This document shows, in pieces, positions 20,071 to 29,638 of a DNA stretch of 64,000 bases (position 1 is the first letter of the stretch; the number at the start of each line of letters is the position of its first letter). The translations under genes were made by a program, and so were the position numbers. The notes under the pieces are model-generated. The model was not told the DNA's origin, searched no databases, and saw only the letters and a program-made list of their open reading frames with translations. Origin of the DNA: Pseudomonas palleroniana (GTDB lineage Bacteria > Pseudomonadota > Gammaproteobacteria > Pseudomonadales > Pseudomonadaceae); NCBI RefSeq assembly GCF_003031675.1, contig NZ_PYWX01000034.1, positions 62,001-126,000 of the forward strand, read 5' to 3'.

Positions 20071-20116
20071 TGTCTTCGCAAGTGAACTGCGTTTAGAACC
20101 GTTCTGGAGAACTGCC

Positions 20117-20599
20117 ATGCTCAAATCTTCCCTGCTTCTGGCTGCGTTGCTGTTGCCGGTGTTCAGTGCCGCCAACGCCGAGGACTACAAGGCCGGCGAC
20201 TTGCTGGTCAGCCAACCCTGGTCCCAGGAGTTGCCGCCCAATGCGCCGACCGTCGCGGCGTATTTTGTGATTCATAACACCGGTGAAACGCCGGACCGCC
20301 TGCTCAGCGTGCAAACGCCGGTGGCGGACAAGGCCGAGCTGCATGAGCATGTGATGCAGGGCGACTTGATGAAGATGCAGCAAGTACCCAGCGTGGCAGT
20401 GCCGGCCAAGGGCGAGCTGACCTTCGCACCGATGGCCTATCACGTGATGTTGCTGGGGCTCAAAGACCGCAGCCTGTTGACCGATGGCAAGCAGTTCCCA
20501 CTGGTATTGACCTTCGAAAAAGCCGGCAAGGTGCAGGTACAGGTCTCGGTGCAGAAAGCACCGCCAATGGCCGGCCACGAGCATAAGCACGCCCAATAG
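20117..20599 (+). CDS. Periplasmic copper chaperone PCuAC family
   Basis: The protein has 160 aa with a signal peptide cleaved after about residue 21 (AANA|ED). The complete Cu(I) motif is present with exact spacing: H76, ten residues, M87, twenty-one residues, H109, one residue, M111. The tail HEHKH could add a Cu(II) site. PCuAC proteins deliver copper to periplasmic targets such as cytochrome oxidase. It lies between two DUF2946 genes and upstream of the copper receptor gene, which fits copper acquisition or delivery. Confidence 0.9.
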   Translation: MLKSSLLLAALLLPVFSAANAEDYKAGDLLVSQPWSQELPPNAPTVAAYFVIHNTGETPDRLLSVQTPVADKAELHEHVMQGDLMKMQQVPSVAVPAKGELTFAPMAYHVMLLGLKDRSLLTDGKQFPLVLTFEKAGKVQVQVSVQKAPPMAGHEHKHAQ

Positions 20600-20610
20600 G
20601 CTGACGCGCA

Positions 20611-21000
20611 ATGGGCGCCCCTCGCGCCAGGCTATCGGTACACCGCCGCGTGAAGCGCGGCAGTTGGATCAGCCTGTTCGCCATGTTGATGATCTTTATC
20701 GGTCCGCTGATCTCTCAAGCGATGCCGATGGATCATCACGCCGGTATGTCGATGAGCATGCCGATGGAGCATGGCCAAGCCCATCATAAAAAAGCACCTG
20801 ACGAACACCACGCACTCTGGGCCAAGTGCGGCTATTGCGACCTGCTCTTCAGCTGCCCGGCGCTGCCCGGCGGCGTTTCGCCGGTGCTGCTCGAGACCCC
20901 GCCGCCCGCCAACGCCCTCACCCCCGCCACGCGCCTGGGCCATGCCCGGCAGAGCATCTTCCCCGGCGCCCGCAGCCGCGCCCCACCCATCCCTGCGTAA
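20611..21000 (+). CDS. DUF2946 family protein, Met/His-rich
   Basis: The protein has 129 aa. A membrane segment or signal (LFAMLMIFIGPLISQAM) is followed by a Met/His-rich stretch (MDHHAGMSMSMPMEHGQAHH) and a cysteine motif (KCGYCDLLFSCP). It is distantly related to the gene at 19675. Such sequences bind copper. It is encoded 11 bases after the PCuAC gene and before oprC, so it very probably belongs to the same copper operon. Its exact role is unknown. Confidence 0.8.
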   Translation: MGAPRARLSVHRRVKRGSWISLFAMLMIFIGPLISQAMPMDHHAGMSMSMPMEHGQAHHKKAPDEHHALWAKCGYCDLLFSCPALPGGVSPVLLETPPPANALTPATRLGHARQSIFPGARSRAPPIPA

Positions 21001-21095
21001 GCGCACCAAGCACCGTTACTTCACCCCGGCCGACTTTAGACAGACAGCCGCAGGCTGCTGGCCGTGTTGTTTACGAATGATTGATGGAATTTTTC

Positions 21096-23156
21096 ATGTC
21101 CAGGTTTTCTGCTGACTCCCGTTTGGGATGCTCCCCCGTTTTCGCCGTTCTGTGCGGCGCACTGCTGGTTCCACAGGCCCATGCCGACGAGCACGAGTTG
21201 AGCCCTACCGTGATCACCGCGATCGCGCCGAGCTCGCCGCTGACGGTCATCACCAACCCGAAAGACCCGCGCCAACCGGTGCCCGCCAGCGACGGTGGCG
21301 ACTACCTCAAGACCATCCCCGGCTTTGCCCTGGTGCGCAATGGCGGCACCAATGGCGACCCGGTGCTGCGCGGCATGTTCGGCTCGCGCCTGAACATCCT
21401 CACCAACGGCGGCATGATGCTCGGCGCCTGCCCCGGGCGGATGGATGCGCCCACCTCGTACATCTCACCGGAGACCTATGACAAGCTGACCGTGATCAAA
21501 GGCCCGCAAACCGTGCTCTGGGGCCCAGGCGCATCGGCCGGCACGATCCTGTTCGACCGCGAACCCGAGCAGTTCGGTGAGCTGGGCACGCGGGTCAACG
21601 CCAGCGTGCTGGCCGGTTCGAATGGGCGTTTCGACAAGGTCATCGATGCCGCCGCCGGCGGGCCGCTGGGCTATGTGCGGGTGATCGGCAACCAGGCCCA
21701 CGCCGATGATTACAAGGACGGCAACAACAAAACGGTCGCCTCGCGCTACGACAAGTGGAACGGCGACGTGGCCGTCGGTTTCACGCCCGACGCCGATACC
21801 CTGCTGGAACTCACCGCCGGGCGCGGTGATGGAGAAGCGCGGTACGCCGGGCGCGGCATGGACGGCTCGCAGTTCCTGCGCGAAAGCCTGGGCCTGCGTT
21901 TCGAGAAATCCAACATCGGCGAAGTGCTGGACAAGGTCGAAGCCCAGGTCTACTACAACTATGCCGACCACGTGATGGACAACTACAGCCTGCGCGTACC
22001 GTCGGGCACCGGCATGATGGCCGGGCCGATGGCCTCCAACGTCGACCGTCGCACCCTCGGCGCCCGCATCAAGGCCACCTGGCGCTGGGCCGATGTGCAA
22101 TTGATCAGCGGCCTGGACGCGCAAACCAATGAACACCGCCAGCGCAGCAGCATGGGCATCGACACGTACAAGGATCTGCCGCGCAACAAGGACGCCAACT
22201 TCCACAACTACGGCGTGTTCGGCGAACTGACCTGGTACGCCGCCGACCGCGACCGCCTGATCACCGGGGCACGCCTGGACCGCGCCTCGGCCAAGGATTT
22301 TCGCCAGACCACCGGCTCGGGCATGATGTCCCGCCCCAACCCCACCGCCGACGACACGCGCGCCGATACCCTACCCTCGGGCTTCGTGCGCTACGAGCAC
22401 GACCTGGCTGACACACCCACCACCGTCTACGCAGGCTTGGGCCACGCCGAACGTTTCCCGGACTACTGGGAACTGTTTTCCCCCAACACCGGCGCGGCCG
22501 GCTCGGTCAACGCCTTCGATGGCGTCAAGCCTGAGAAAACCACCCAACTCGACTTCGGCGCGCAATACAAAACCGCCGATCTGGAAGCCTGGGCCTCGGG
22601 TTACATCGGCCGGGTGCAGGACTTCATTCTGTTCGACTACAGGCCGGGCATGATGGGCACCACCTCCCAGGCACGTAATATCGATGCACGCATCATGGGC
22701 GGTGAACTGGGCGCAGCCTACAAGCTGACGCGCAACTGGAAGGCCGACGCCACCCTTGCCTACGCCTGGGGCAAGAACAGCAGCGATGGCAAGGCACTGC
22801 CGCAAATGCCACCGCTCGATGCCCGTTTCGGCCTGACCTACAGCGAAGATGACTGGAGCGCCGGCGCCTTGTGGCGGGTGGTCGCGGCACAGAATCGCAT
22901 CGCCCAGAACCAGGGCAACGTGGTCGGCAAGGACTTCGACAAGAGCGGCGGCTTTGGCGTGTTCTCGCTGAACGCCGCGTACCGCATCAATAAGAATTTC
23001 AAGGTCAGCACCGGCGTCGACAACCTGTTCGGCAAGGCTTATGCCGAGCACCTGAACCTGGCCGGTAATGCCGGGTTCGGCTACCCGGCCAACGACCCGC
23101 AAGCCCTCAAGGAGCCGGGGCGCACCCTCTGGACCAAAGTCGACATGAGCTTCTGA
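21096..23156 (+). CDS. oprC: TonB-dependent copper receptor (OprC type)
   Basis: The protein has 686 aa. A signal peptide ends near AHA|DE. The plug domain contains GGDYLKTIPGFALVRNGGTN, the CxxxM element MLGACPGRMD that in OprC binds copper, and VIKGPQTVLWGPGASAG. A 22-strand outer-membrane barrel ends in VDMSF, with a terminal aromatic residue for BAM recognition. The gene imports copper across the outer membrane with TonB energy. Start ATG 21096 is chosen; ATG 21084 in the same frame is possible. Neighbouring PCuAC, DUF2946 and PepSY genes support the copper assignment. Confidence 0.92.
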   Translation: MSRFSADSRLGCSPVFAVLCGALLVPQAHADEHELSPTVITAIAPSSPLTVITNPKDPRQPVPASDGGDYLKTIPGFALVRNGGTNGDPVLRGMFGSRLNILTNGGMMLGACPGRMDAPTSYISPETYDKLTVIKGPQTVLWGPGASAGTILFDREPEQFGELGTRVNASVLAGSNGRFDKVIDAAAGGPLGYVRVIGNQAHADDYKDGNNKTVASRYDKWNGDVAVGFTPDADTLLELTAGRGDGEARYAGRGMDGSQFLRESLGLRFEKSNIGEVLDKVEAQVYYNYADHVMDNYSLRVPSGTGMMAGPMASNVDRRTLGARIKATWRWADVQLISGLDAQTNEHRQRSSMGIDTYKDLPRNKDANFHNYGVFGELTWYAADRDRLITGARLDRASAKDFRQTTGSGMMSRPNPTADDTRADTLPSGFVRYEHDLADTPTTVYAGLGHAERFPDYWELFSPNTGAAGSVNAFDGVKPEKTTQLDFGAQYKTADLEAWASGYIGRVQDFILFDYRPGMMGTTSQARNIDARIMGGELGAAYKLTRNWKADATLAYAWGKNSSDGKALPQMPPLDARFGLTYSEDDWSAGALWRVVAAQNRIAQNQGNVVGKDFDKSGGFGVFSLNAAYRINKNFKVSTGVDNLFGKAYAEHLNLAGNAGFGYPANDPQALKEPGRTLWTKVDMSF

Positions 23157-23171
23157 CCGCCTCGCGGCAAG

Positions 23172-23212
23172 CCCCCTCCCACATTTGCAATGCATTCCAA
23201 TGTGGGAGGGGG
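23172..23212. repeat. Inverted repeat of the CCCCTCCCACA REP family, after oprC
   Basis: A perfect 14-bp stem, cccccctcccacatt type (23172–23185), is inverted at 23199–23212. Similar arms occur at 53957–54003, 58940–58958 and 58992–59081. It could also serve as a transcription end for oprC. Confidence 0.75.
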
Positions 23213-23229
23213 ATGTAGAACACATCATC

Positions 23230-23362
23230 TGTAGTGAGCGGGCTTGCCCGCGCTGGGTGGCGCAGCCGCCCCAAACCCAGGCACCTCGGTCCTCCTGAAA
23301 TACCGCGGCGTCTTTATTGGGGCGGCTTCGCCACCCAGCGCGGGGCAAGCCCGCTCACTACA
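23230..23362. repeat. REP-type inverted repeat pair (GTAGTGAGCGGGCTTGCC family), copy 2
   Basis: The outer arms tgtagtgagcgggcttgcc and their reverse complement, with inner arms gggtggcgcagccgcccc and ggggcggcttcgccaccc, enclose a centre that is the reverse orientation of the copy at 9151–9287. The two elements are about 130 bp each. They make up most of the oprC–PepSY gap. Confidence 0.85.
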
Positions 23363-23463
23363 GAGTTTGGTCGCGGCAGGTTCTCTTAACTGACCAGCAT
23401 TAGGGCTTGCCCCCGATAGCGGCCTACCTGACACAAAAAAACCAACGCCTTGCGGAGCCCCTG

Positions 23464-24837
23464 ATGTCCACTCAAAAAGTTTCCTTCTACAACCTGGCCT
23501 GGCGCTGGCACTTCTACGCCGGCCTGTTCGTCGCCCCGTTCATGGTGCTGCTGGCCCTCACCGGCATCATCTACCTGTTCAAACCCCAGCTCGACCCGCT
23601 GATGTATGGCGACCTGCTGACCGTGCCCAGCGCCGAGCATGCCCTGAGTGCCGATGAGCAATTGCAACGAGCCCAGGCCGCGTTCCCCCAGGCCCGGATC
23701 AGCAAATACCTGCCACCGGCCGACGCCACCCGCAGCGCGCAGTTCGTCATGCACAACGACGGCCGCGAAGTGACGGTATTCGTCGACCCGTATCGTGGCA
23801 CCGTGCTCGGCCAACAGGACGCCAAATACAACCTGCAAGCCATCGCCCGCGCCCTGCACGGTGAGCTGATGATCGGCACCGTCGGCGATCGCCTGGTGGA
23901 ACTCGCCGCCGGCTGGGGCGTGATGCTGGTGGTGTCGGGCCTGTACCTGTGGTGGCCGCGAGGCAAGTCGGCGGCCGGTGTGTTGTGGCCTCGGTTGAAT
24001 GCACGCGGCCGGGTGTTCTGGCGCGATATGCATGCCGTGGTCGGTTTCTGGGGCGCCGCGTTTCTGCTGGTGATGCTGCTCAGCGGCATGACCTGGACCG
24101 GCTTCTGGGGCAAGCAGTATGCGCAGCTGTGGAACCGCTTCCCGGACGCCATGTGGAACAACGTGCCGCAATCCGACCAGCAGGCCCGCACCCTCAATAC
24201 CGCCAGCCAACAGACCGTGCCGTGGGCCGTGGAAAACACACCCATGCCGATGTCCGGCGACCATGCCGAACACATGAACCACGGCGCCATGCATACAGGC
24301 CCGGCCGCACCGGCGCTGCGCCTGCAACAAGTGGTCGACCTGGCCAGCGCACGCAAGGTCGAGCCCGGCTACAGCATCACCTTCCCCACCACGGCCACCG
24401 GCGTGTTCACGGTCGCGGTGTTTGCCGATGACCCGCACAACGACGCCACCCTGCATGTGGATCAATACACCGGCAAGGTCCTGGCCGATGTGCGCTGGGA
24501 ACACTACAACAGCGTCGCACGCGCCACCGAGACCGGCGTGATGCTGCACGAGGGCAAGATGTTCGGCGTGGTGAACCAGATCATCGTCTTGCTGATCTGT
24601 CTGATGATTCTACTCAGCGCGGTCAGTGGCCTGGTGATCTGGTGGAAGCGCCGCCCGGCGGGCGGCTTAGGCGTTCCACCGCTGCGCCATGACCTACCCA
24701 CGTGGAAAACCGCAATGGTGATTATGTTCGGCCTGGCGCTCCTGTTCCCGCTGGTGGGGGTTTCACTGGTGTTGATGTGGGCCTTGGATCGGCTGGTGTT
24801 GTCACGATTTTTCTGGCAAAGCGCGAGCGGCTCATAG
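23464..24837 (+). CDS. PepSY-associated TM (PepSY_TM) protein, putative copper-cluster membrane oxidoreductase
   Basis: The protein has 457 aa. Four or five membrane helices (the first at GLFVAPFMVLLALTGIIYLF) carry the PepSY_TM pattern WRWHFYAGLFVAPFM, GELMIGTVGDRLVELAAGWG, WRDMHAVVGFWGA and HEGKMFGVVNQI with conserved histidines. Such proteins sit beside TonB receptors and may reduce metal in the periplasm. Between helices lies a Met/His-rich loop at about residues 259–277 (PMPMSGDHAEHMNHGAMH), which suggests copper binding. ATG 23464 is chosen over an upstream TTG. Its stop overlaps the end of the convergent giant gene by six bases. Confidence 0.85.
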   Translation: MSTQKVSFYNLAWRWHFYAGLFVAPFMVLLALTGIIYLFKPQLDPLMYGDLLTVPSAEHALSADEQLQRAQAAFPQARISKYLPPADATRSAQFVMHNDGREVTVFVDPYRGTVLGQQDAKYNLQAIARALHGELMIGTVGDRLVELAAGWGVMLVVSGLYLWWPRGKSAAGVLWPRLNARGRVFWRDMHAVVGFWGAAFLLVMLLSGMTWTGFWGKQYAQLWNRFPDAMWNNVPQSDQQARTLNTASQQTVPWAVENTPMPMSGDHAEHMNHGAMHTGPAAPALRLQQVVDLASARKVEPGYSITFPTTATGVFTVAVFADDPHNDATLHVDQYTGKVLADVRWEHYNSVARATETGVMLHEGKMFGVVNQIIVLLICLMILLSAVSGLVIWWKRRPAGGLGVPPLRHDLPTWKTAMVIMFGLALLFPLVGVSLVLMWALDRLVLSRFFWQSASGS

Positions 24838-27800
24838 CTCGTCTTTGGTCGGCACCAGCACCACCTCGCCGACCGACGAGGCCAGGTCGGCGCCGAGTTT
24901 TCCGCGCAGACGCCAGAACGCCGACGGGTGAATCACCCGCAACTCACCGAGGCGCGCCAGCTCCAGAACCACATGGGCGGGGGCTGGCGCATACGCAGTG
25001 TAGCCGCCGGCCTGGGACCATTTGAGGCCGGTGTCCAACAGGTTGTACTCATCGTTGCTGAAACTTGGCTGGTAGCTCAACAGGGCACCATCGCGTGTGG
25101 TCAGGTACAGCGCGTTGATCGCCACCCCGGCACTCTTCAAGGTGTGAACGTAGAAACCTACTTCACGCCACGAGACGAAGGACCTGCGGTAATTGTCTTC
25201 ACTCGCCCTTGCAGGCTGGTCGAGCCCGTCGTGAAACACCAGGTGCGCGGCGCAGAACCGGTAGCCATCAGGCAGCTGCGGCACCCTGCGGGCCGGGCCG
25301 ATGCCCTTGAAAGCCTGGGGGAACAAGCGCTCGGCGACCAGGGAGGGGTAGCCCTGGTCCAGCGTCGGAAGGACCGGCAGGTAGCCACTGCCCGCCGTGT
25401 TTTTCAGCTGCGCCCCCAGGAACTGTTTACCGGCAAACTGCCCCGCCAGCTCATGGATATGCAGCGCCGCATCTTCAGTATGGATGTACACCGGCCCCAG
25501 GCTCAGGGTGTGTTCGTCGGGTGCCGGCACGCCCTGCGAACGTCCCGGTTGCCACTGGCTGTCCACCACGCCAAGGCCCGGCCAGTTGTCACTGGAGCGC
25601 AGGATGCGCAAGTCGCCGGCCGCCGCCATGCGCCGGATGAAATCGCGCGGGCTCAGCACCCGTGCGTGCAAATCCGACTGGTCGCGGTATTGAACAAACC
25701 GATCGTTGACCACCACGAACTTAAGCAAGGCGCCGTCGGCACAGAAGATGTACAACGGCAGGCTCGCACGCTCACGGGTGCCACGGACCTGATACAGCGC
25801 ATCCTTGAGGTCGTAGGGCGAAAACAGCCCTTGGAAGATCTTGTCGCCACTGATGACACCAGAGGGACGCAATTCGAAAGGCTGCGACACGCAAAAGTAC
25901 AGCCCTGCCATTGCGTAGCCACGCGGGTAACCCGCGTCACTGAACACCCGTCGATGGGCGAACCGCGCACCACTGTCCTTGATCGGCAAGGTCGCGACGA
26001 AGTGGCCGTCCTGGGACTTGAGCAGAGAACCGATCTGCAGCTCGTCGCACGTCGTCAGCGCCGGGGACAACGACCGCGCAGCATCGTCCAATTGAGTACA
26101 GACCGGTCCAAACGCCGGGTCATGCCGCGCTCGTACATAACCGCGCTCGGCGCTCTGCGGCGTGGCGTAAGGCACCCAACCCGACACCGGCCCTGGCGCG
26201 CCCCACAGCGCGCTACCCAGCACCACGTCCAGGGAGAACGAGGCAGCGACCCGATTGACGTACTCCACTGGCGTCAACTCGCCGGAGCGCAACACGCGTT
26301 CAGTCTCGCCATAGAGCCAGTCGCGACGGTTGTGCGGACGCATGACCAGGTTGGCCTGGGTGATCAGCGGGTATTTGACCCGGGCCGTCGCCAGCAGGCG
26401 AATCAGCGAGCCGTCCTGCCCCAGCGAGTAGTGCGTGATGCCCTTATGCCCCTCACTCATCGCATGGGCCAACAGCCGGGTGGAAAATATGTTGCTGTAC
26501 ACGGTGGCCTGCTCGCTCGTCAGCAGGAACGGCATGCGCGTCACTGGACGCGAAGAATAATAGGCCACCAATTTACAGCGCTCGGGGTAAAGCCCACGGG
26601 CCACCAGCTCATCGGGAAACAACCCGCTCTGATCCAACGCCTCATCGGCAAGCCATAACGGTTCGCTGGCGATGAACCAGCCGTCATCGCGACGCAGAAT
26701 CGCCCCGCCGTAGCTTCTTGTGCCACCCCCTCGTGCCATTCTGCTGCACACATAGCGCGCGGCATCGTCCATCGACAGGAACGCCGCGCTCATGCGCCGA
26801 CGCGGCAGATGCGCATAAGCCTCCCAGGTGCCCGAGACGATGCCCGGGCGGTCCCAGCAGGGGCTGGCAGCAACCACTCGCAACTCACCGGCGGCAGCCA
26901 CCTTGTGCACGAACCCAAGCCCGTCCAGGGTACCAAAACTCAACTTGGCCTTGATCTGCTCGACGCTGTCACCGCTGCTCTCGGCCTCGAACAGACCACC
27001 GGGCGAGGGCGAGCGGTAACTCAACAAAGCACCTTCCGGCGGCGCGATGTAAATCGTCGCACCACGGCTCGATGAGGGAATCGCGGTGCGCCCCTCAATG
27101 ATGGCCGTGCTCAAATCATCGGGCAGGATAAACAGTCGCTCCAGCCATGCCGTCGAACGGCTGCCCGCCATTTGCCGGGTGTAGTACACGCCCTGGCAGG
27201 CAAAGCCTTCAGGCACCGGGTTGGCGGACACGCCAGGCAGCGACAGCAGTGGGGTTTTCTGCGTGACCGGCACCCACTCGCTGGCCACATATTCTTCACG
27301 GCTCTGGTGCTTGAAGATGAACGCGAAGAACACGCTGGCATAGCGCGGGTAGGCGCGCTCCGGTTGCCGATGCTGCAGGTCCAGGGCCGCGGCGTCGGCG
27401 CTGGCGAACACCGCGCCATAACTCAACTCGTCGGGCCGTTGAAACTCCAGCACCCGCACGAACGGCGCCCAATCCGTCTCGACCTTTTCCGCCGGCCCCC
27501 ACAGCGTGCTGGCGGTCATCACGCGCAGCGTGCCAGGCTCGGCCAGAATGCGCACAACATCGGCAGGCTTGATCGCGCCGCTGTCCAGACGCTGAGCGAT
27601 CGGGCTCATGCCGCCGGAGGCCGGTGTCTGCCACTGCTGGCGCCAGGCCGGCGTGGCCTCGCCCGGCTGGAAGGCGATCAGGCTGTCCTGTGTTCCCGAG
27701 AGGTAACCCGGACAATGGGATTGCAGGATGGCCTGTATATCCAGGTCGCTGAACATCTGCGCATGCAGCTCGGCTTCCTGATGGCTCCACTTGAGTCGCG

Positions 27801-29415
27801 TGCCCTGGGCGCGATCACTTTTCCACAATGCCTGGCGCGCCCCATATCGCGCATGCAGGCGATGGCCGGCGTGCAAAATGATCAGGCCACCTTGGCGGTC
27901 CTTCGGGTAGCCGCCATCCAGCGCGAACGGGCTGCCCTGAGCCCGCACCGGGTCAGTGACGACGAAGCGCCCGTCGCTGCGTTGCAGAATCAACCCGCCA
28001 TAGGCCTGGTCGCGCTGCTCGTCAATGTGCAGGTGCGCATGCCGGGCGGCGTCGTCGGCCGATAGAAAAGCCTGCTTGAGCGGCATCAGTACGCGGTTCG
28101 AATAGGGGCGCCAGTGTGCGTCGACCACTCCGGGGCGATCCCACAGGGCACTGGTTTTTTCCACCGTCAGCTCGCCGGCCCTGGCCACACGCAGCACATA
28201 GTCGCGCGTCAGCAAGGCGCCGCCGGCCAACTGCGCCTGCAAGCCCTGATCACGAACCGCACCATCGGCCTCAGTCGCAAACAGCAGTGATTCGTCCGCC
28301 GAGCCGGAGAACCGATAACGCAACAGCGCCTCGTCACGCAGGCGAATAAACAGCGAGGCGCCCAGGGTCGAAGGCTGTGCCAGCGCATAGCCACGAAACT
28401 GGGCAATGCACTGCGCCAGCTCCAGCGGACTGATGAAGTTCTTGTACAACCAGGCTTCCAGCTCGGGATAGTTGCCAGGCAAGGGTCGCGAATGCACGTA
28501 CACACCGTGCAGGTGGAAGCCTTCCGGCAGGGGCGGCAGTTGCTTGAGCTGAGCGGGCGGTTGCGGCTCGGCGGCGGTATACAGGCCTTTGACGCTGTGC
28601 TGTAACACCAGCACCTGCTGTCGTACGGTGGGTTGGCGCTGGATACGCGTCGAGGCATGTGCAAGCGCCTGCTGTACTTCTGCGTACACCGGCCCGCAAG
28701 CTATCGGCAACTCGGGTGCCTTGAACGCCTTGTAGGGTTCCCAGTCAACCGGCACGTCTCCCACCGAACCACCCCACACCGGGCTGGACACCACAAAGCG
28801 TATCAACCCCACAACGGCCAGCGCTTTATAGGCGCCCTCTTCCGTCCCTTCCCGGTCATGGGCGGAGGTCCACGTGCCTTCCCGGCGCAGCCAGCGCACA
28901 CGTTGCTCTTCGGCACGGGTGTTGGTGGATTGGTAGCGGATCAATTCGCCACTGGGGCCGGATAAGTAGGCGTAAGGCAACGAATGGCGCAGACGCCAAT
29001 TGAGAATGATATCTCCCGTGGCGAAAAACCCGTTAAACGCCTTGACCTGTTGCAGCGACCACGTGGGGTTCTGACGTTGGGTTTCGTCATAGCTCTCTGG
29101 GTGCGAATGCAGCCCCGCGACCAGACGGTAACCCTGTGGGCTCACCAGATCGCCGGTTTGACTGTCGCGCTCAAGTATCTTGGCGAGATCAAAGAGCTTT
29201 TCTTCATCCCGAACCGGCTCGGTCGCAACAAACAATTGGTCCGAGAGGCGTTGCACGATCACGCTGCCGTACTCGACGTCACGTCGACCGCCTATTTGCT
29301 CGTGCACGTACCGCGCCGCGTCATCAATATTGAGAAAGGCCGGCGTGAGCTTGGGCAGTTTAGAGTGGCCGACGGGGATAGCCGCACGCTTTGCAGGTTG
29401 GCTGTGTTCGTCCAT
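24832..29415 (-). CDS. Giant protein of seven diverged DUF4329-like modules
   Basis: The protein has 1527 aa with no signal peptide or membrane segment. Seven modules of about 200 residues lie at roughly 25–227, 240–438, 447–650, 665–864, 877–1081, 1100–1290 and 1305–1507. Each opens with a pattern like AFLSxDDAARYxH, then YGGxILxRxDGxFVATEPV and a GYxLVAGLHSHP-like strand, and closes with GELRVxxxSxLWxxPGxV. The first module keeps HSH (H103, H105), while later modules have YYSSRP, YFCVSQ and similar, so most look catalytically dead. DUF4329 is known from the ends of RHS-type toxins. ATG 29415 has AGGTG seven bases upstream; a GTG lies at 29424. Function unknown. Confidence 0.75.
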   Translation of the reverse strand: MDEHSQPAKRAAIPVGHSKLPKLTPAFLNIDDAARYVHEQIGGRRDVEYGSVIVQRLSDQLFVATEPVRDEEKLFDLAKILERDSQTGDLVSPQGYRLVAGLHSHPESYDETQRQNPTWSLQQVKAFNGFFATGDIILNWRLRHSLPYAYLSGPSGELIRYQSTNTRAEEQRVRWLRREGTWTSAHDREGTEEGAYKALAVVGLIRFVVSSPVWGGSVGDVPVDWEPYKAFKAPELPIACGPVYAEVQQALAHASTRIQRQPTVRQQVLVLQHSVKGLYTAAEPQPPAQLKQLPPLPEGFHLHGVYVHSRPLPGNYPELEAWLYKNFISPLELAQCIAQFRGYALAQPSTLGASLFIRLRDEALLRYRFSGSADESLLFATEADGAVRDQGLQAQLAGGALLTRDYVLRVARAGELTVEKTSALWDRPGVVDAHWRPYSNRVLMPLKQAFLSADDAARHAHLHIDEQRDQAYGGLILQRSDGRFVVTDPVRAQGSPFALDGGYPKDRQGGLIILHAGHRLHARYGARQALWKSDRAQGTRLKWSHQEAELHAQMFSDLDIQAILQSHCPGYLSGTQDSLIAFQPGEATPAWRQQWQTPASGGMSPIAQRLDSGAIKPADVVRILAEPGTLRVMTASTLWGPAEKVETDWAPFVRVLEFQRPDELSYGAVFASADAAALDLQHRQPERAYPRYASVFFAFIFKHQSREEYVASEWVPVTQKTPLLSLPGVSANPVPEGFACQGVYYTRQMAGSRSTAWLERLFILPDDLSTAIIEGRTAIPSSSRGATIYIAPPEGALLSYRSPSPGGLFEAESSGDSVEQIKAKLSFGTLDGLGFVHKVAAAGELRVVAASPCWDRPGIVSGTWEAYAHLPRRRMSAAFLSMDDAARYVCSRMARGGGTRSYGGAILRRDDGWFIASEPLWLADEALDQSGLFPDELVARGLYPERCKLVAYYSSRPVTRMPFLLTSEQATVYSNIFSTRLLAHAMSEGHKGITHYSLGQDGSLIRLLATARVKYPLITQANLVMRPHNRRDWLYGETERVLRSGELTPVEYVNRVAASFSLDVVLGSALWGAPGPVSGWVPYATPQSAERGYVRARHDPAFGPVCTQLDDAARSLSPALTTCDELQIGSLLKSQDGHFVATLPIKDSGARFAHRRVFSDAGYPRGYAMAGLYFCVSQPFELRPSGVISGDKIFQGLFSPYDLKDALYQVRGTRERASLPLYIFCADGALLKFVVVNDRFVQYRDQSDLHARVLSPRDFIRRMAAAGDLRILRSSDNWPGLGVVDSQWQPGRSQGVPAPDEHTLSLGPVYIHTEDAALHIHELAGQFAGKQFLGAQLKNTAGSGYLPVLPTLDQGYPSLVAERLFPQAFKGIGPARRVPQLPDGYRFCAAHLVFHDGLDQPARASEDNYRRSFVSWREVGFYVHTLKSAGVAINALYLTTRDGALLSYQPSFSNDEYNLLDTGLKWSQAGGYTAYAPAPAHVVLELARLGELRVIHPSAFWRLRGKLGADLASSVGEVVLVPTKDEL

Positions 29416-29638
29416 GAAAAACACCTATTCACTAAGAAGTTGATCAATCAGGCCCACACAGGCGGGCACTGAATCGTCCAACATCTTGGAAGCGCCCCCG
29501 TGCAAAGGGGCGCTACATAAATCAAACCAGCACCAAGACAGCTCACTGCCATGCCCAATTACGCCGCAGAGGAGCCACAATGGTGCGCGATACGTAAACC
29601 GAAGCAGCCAACCGCCCCGCCAGTGAGGTTTTTTGACT
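29416..29638. other. Regulatory region between the giant DUF4329-like gene and urtA
   Basis: This region holds the divergent control sequences. A perfect 8-bp inverted repeat agcgcccc (29491–29498) and ggggcgct (29507–29514) may end a transcript or bind a regulator. A GCACCA half-site lies at 29530–29535. The NtrC-like site is listed separately. No gene is visible. Confidence 0.5.
29572..29586. promoter_or_regulatory. Putative NtrC-binding site upstream of urtA
   Basis: The sequence gagccacaatggtgc matches the NtrC inverted pattern GCACCA-N3-TGGTGC at 10 of 12 positions, with the right half perfect. It lies about 55 bp upstream of the sigma-54 -24 element, a usual place for an enhancer. Confidence 0.5.
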
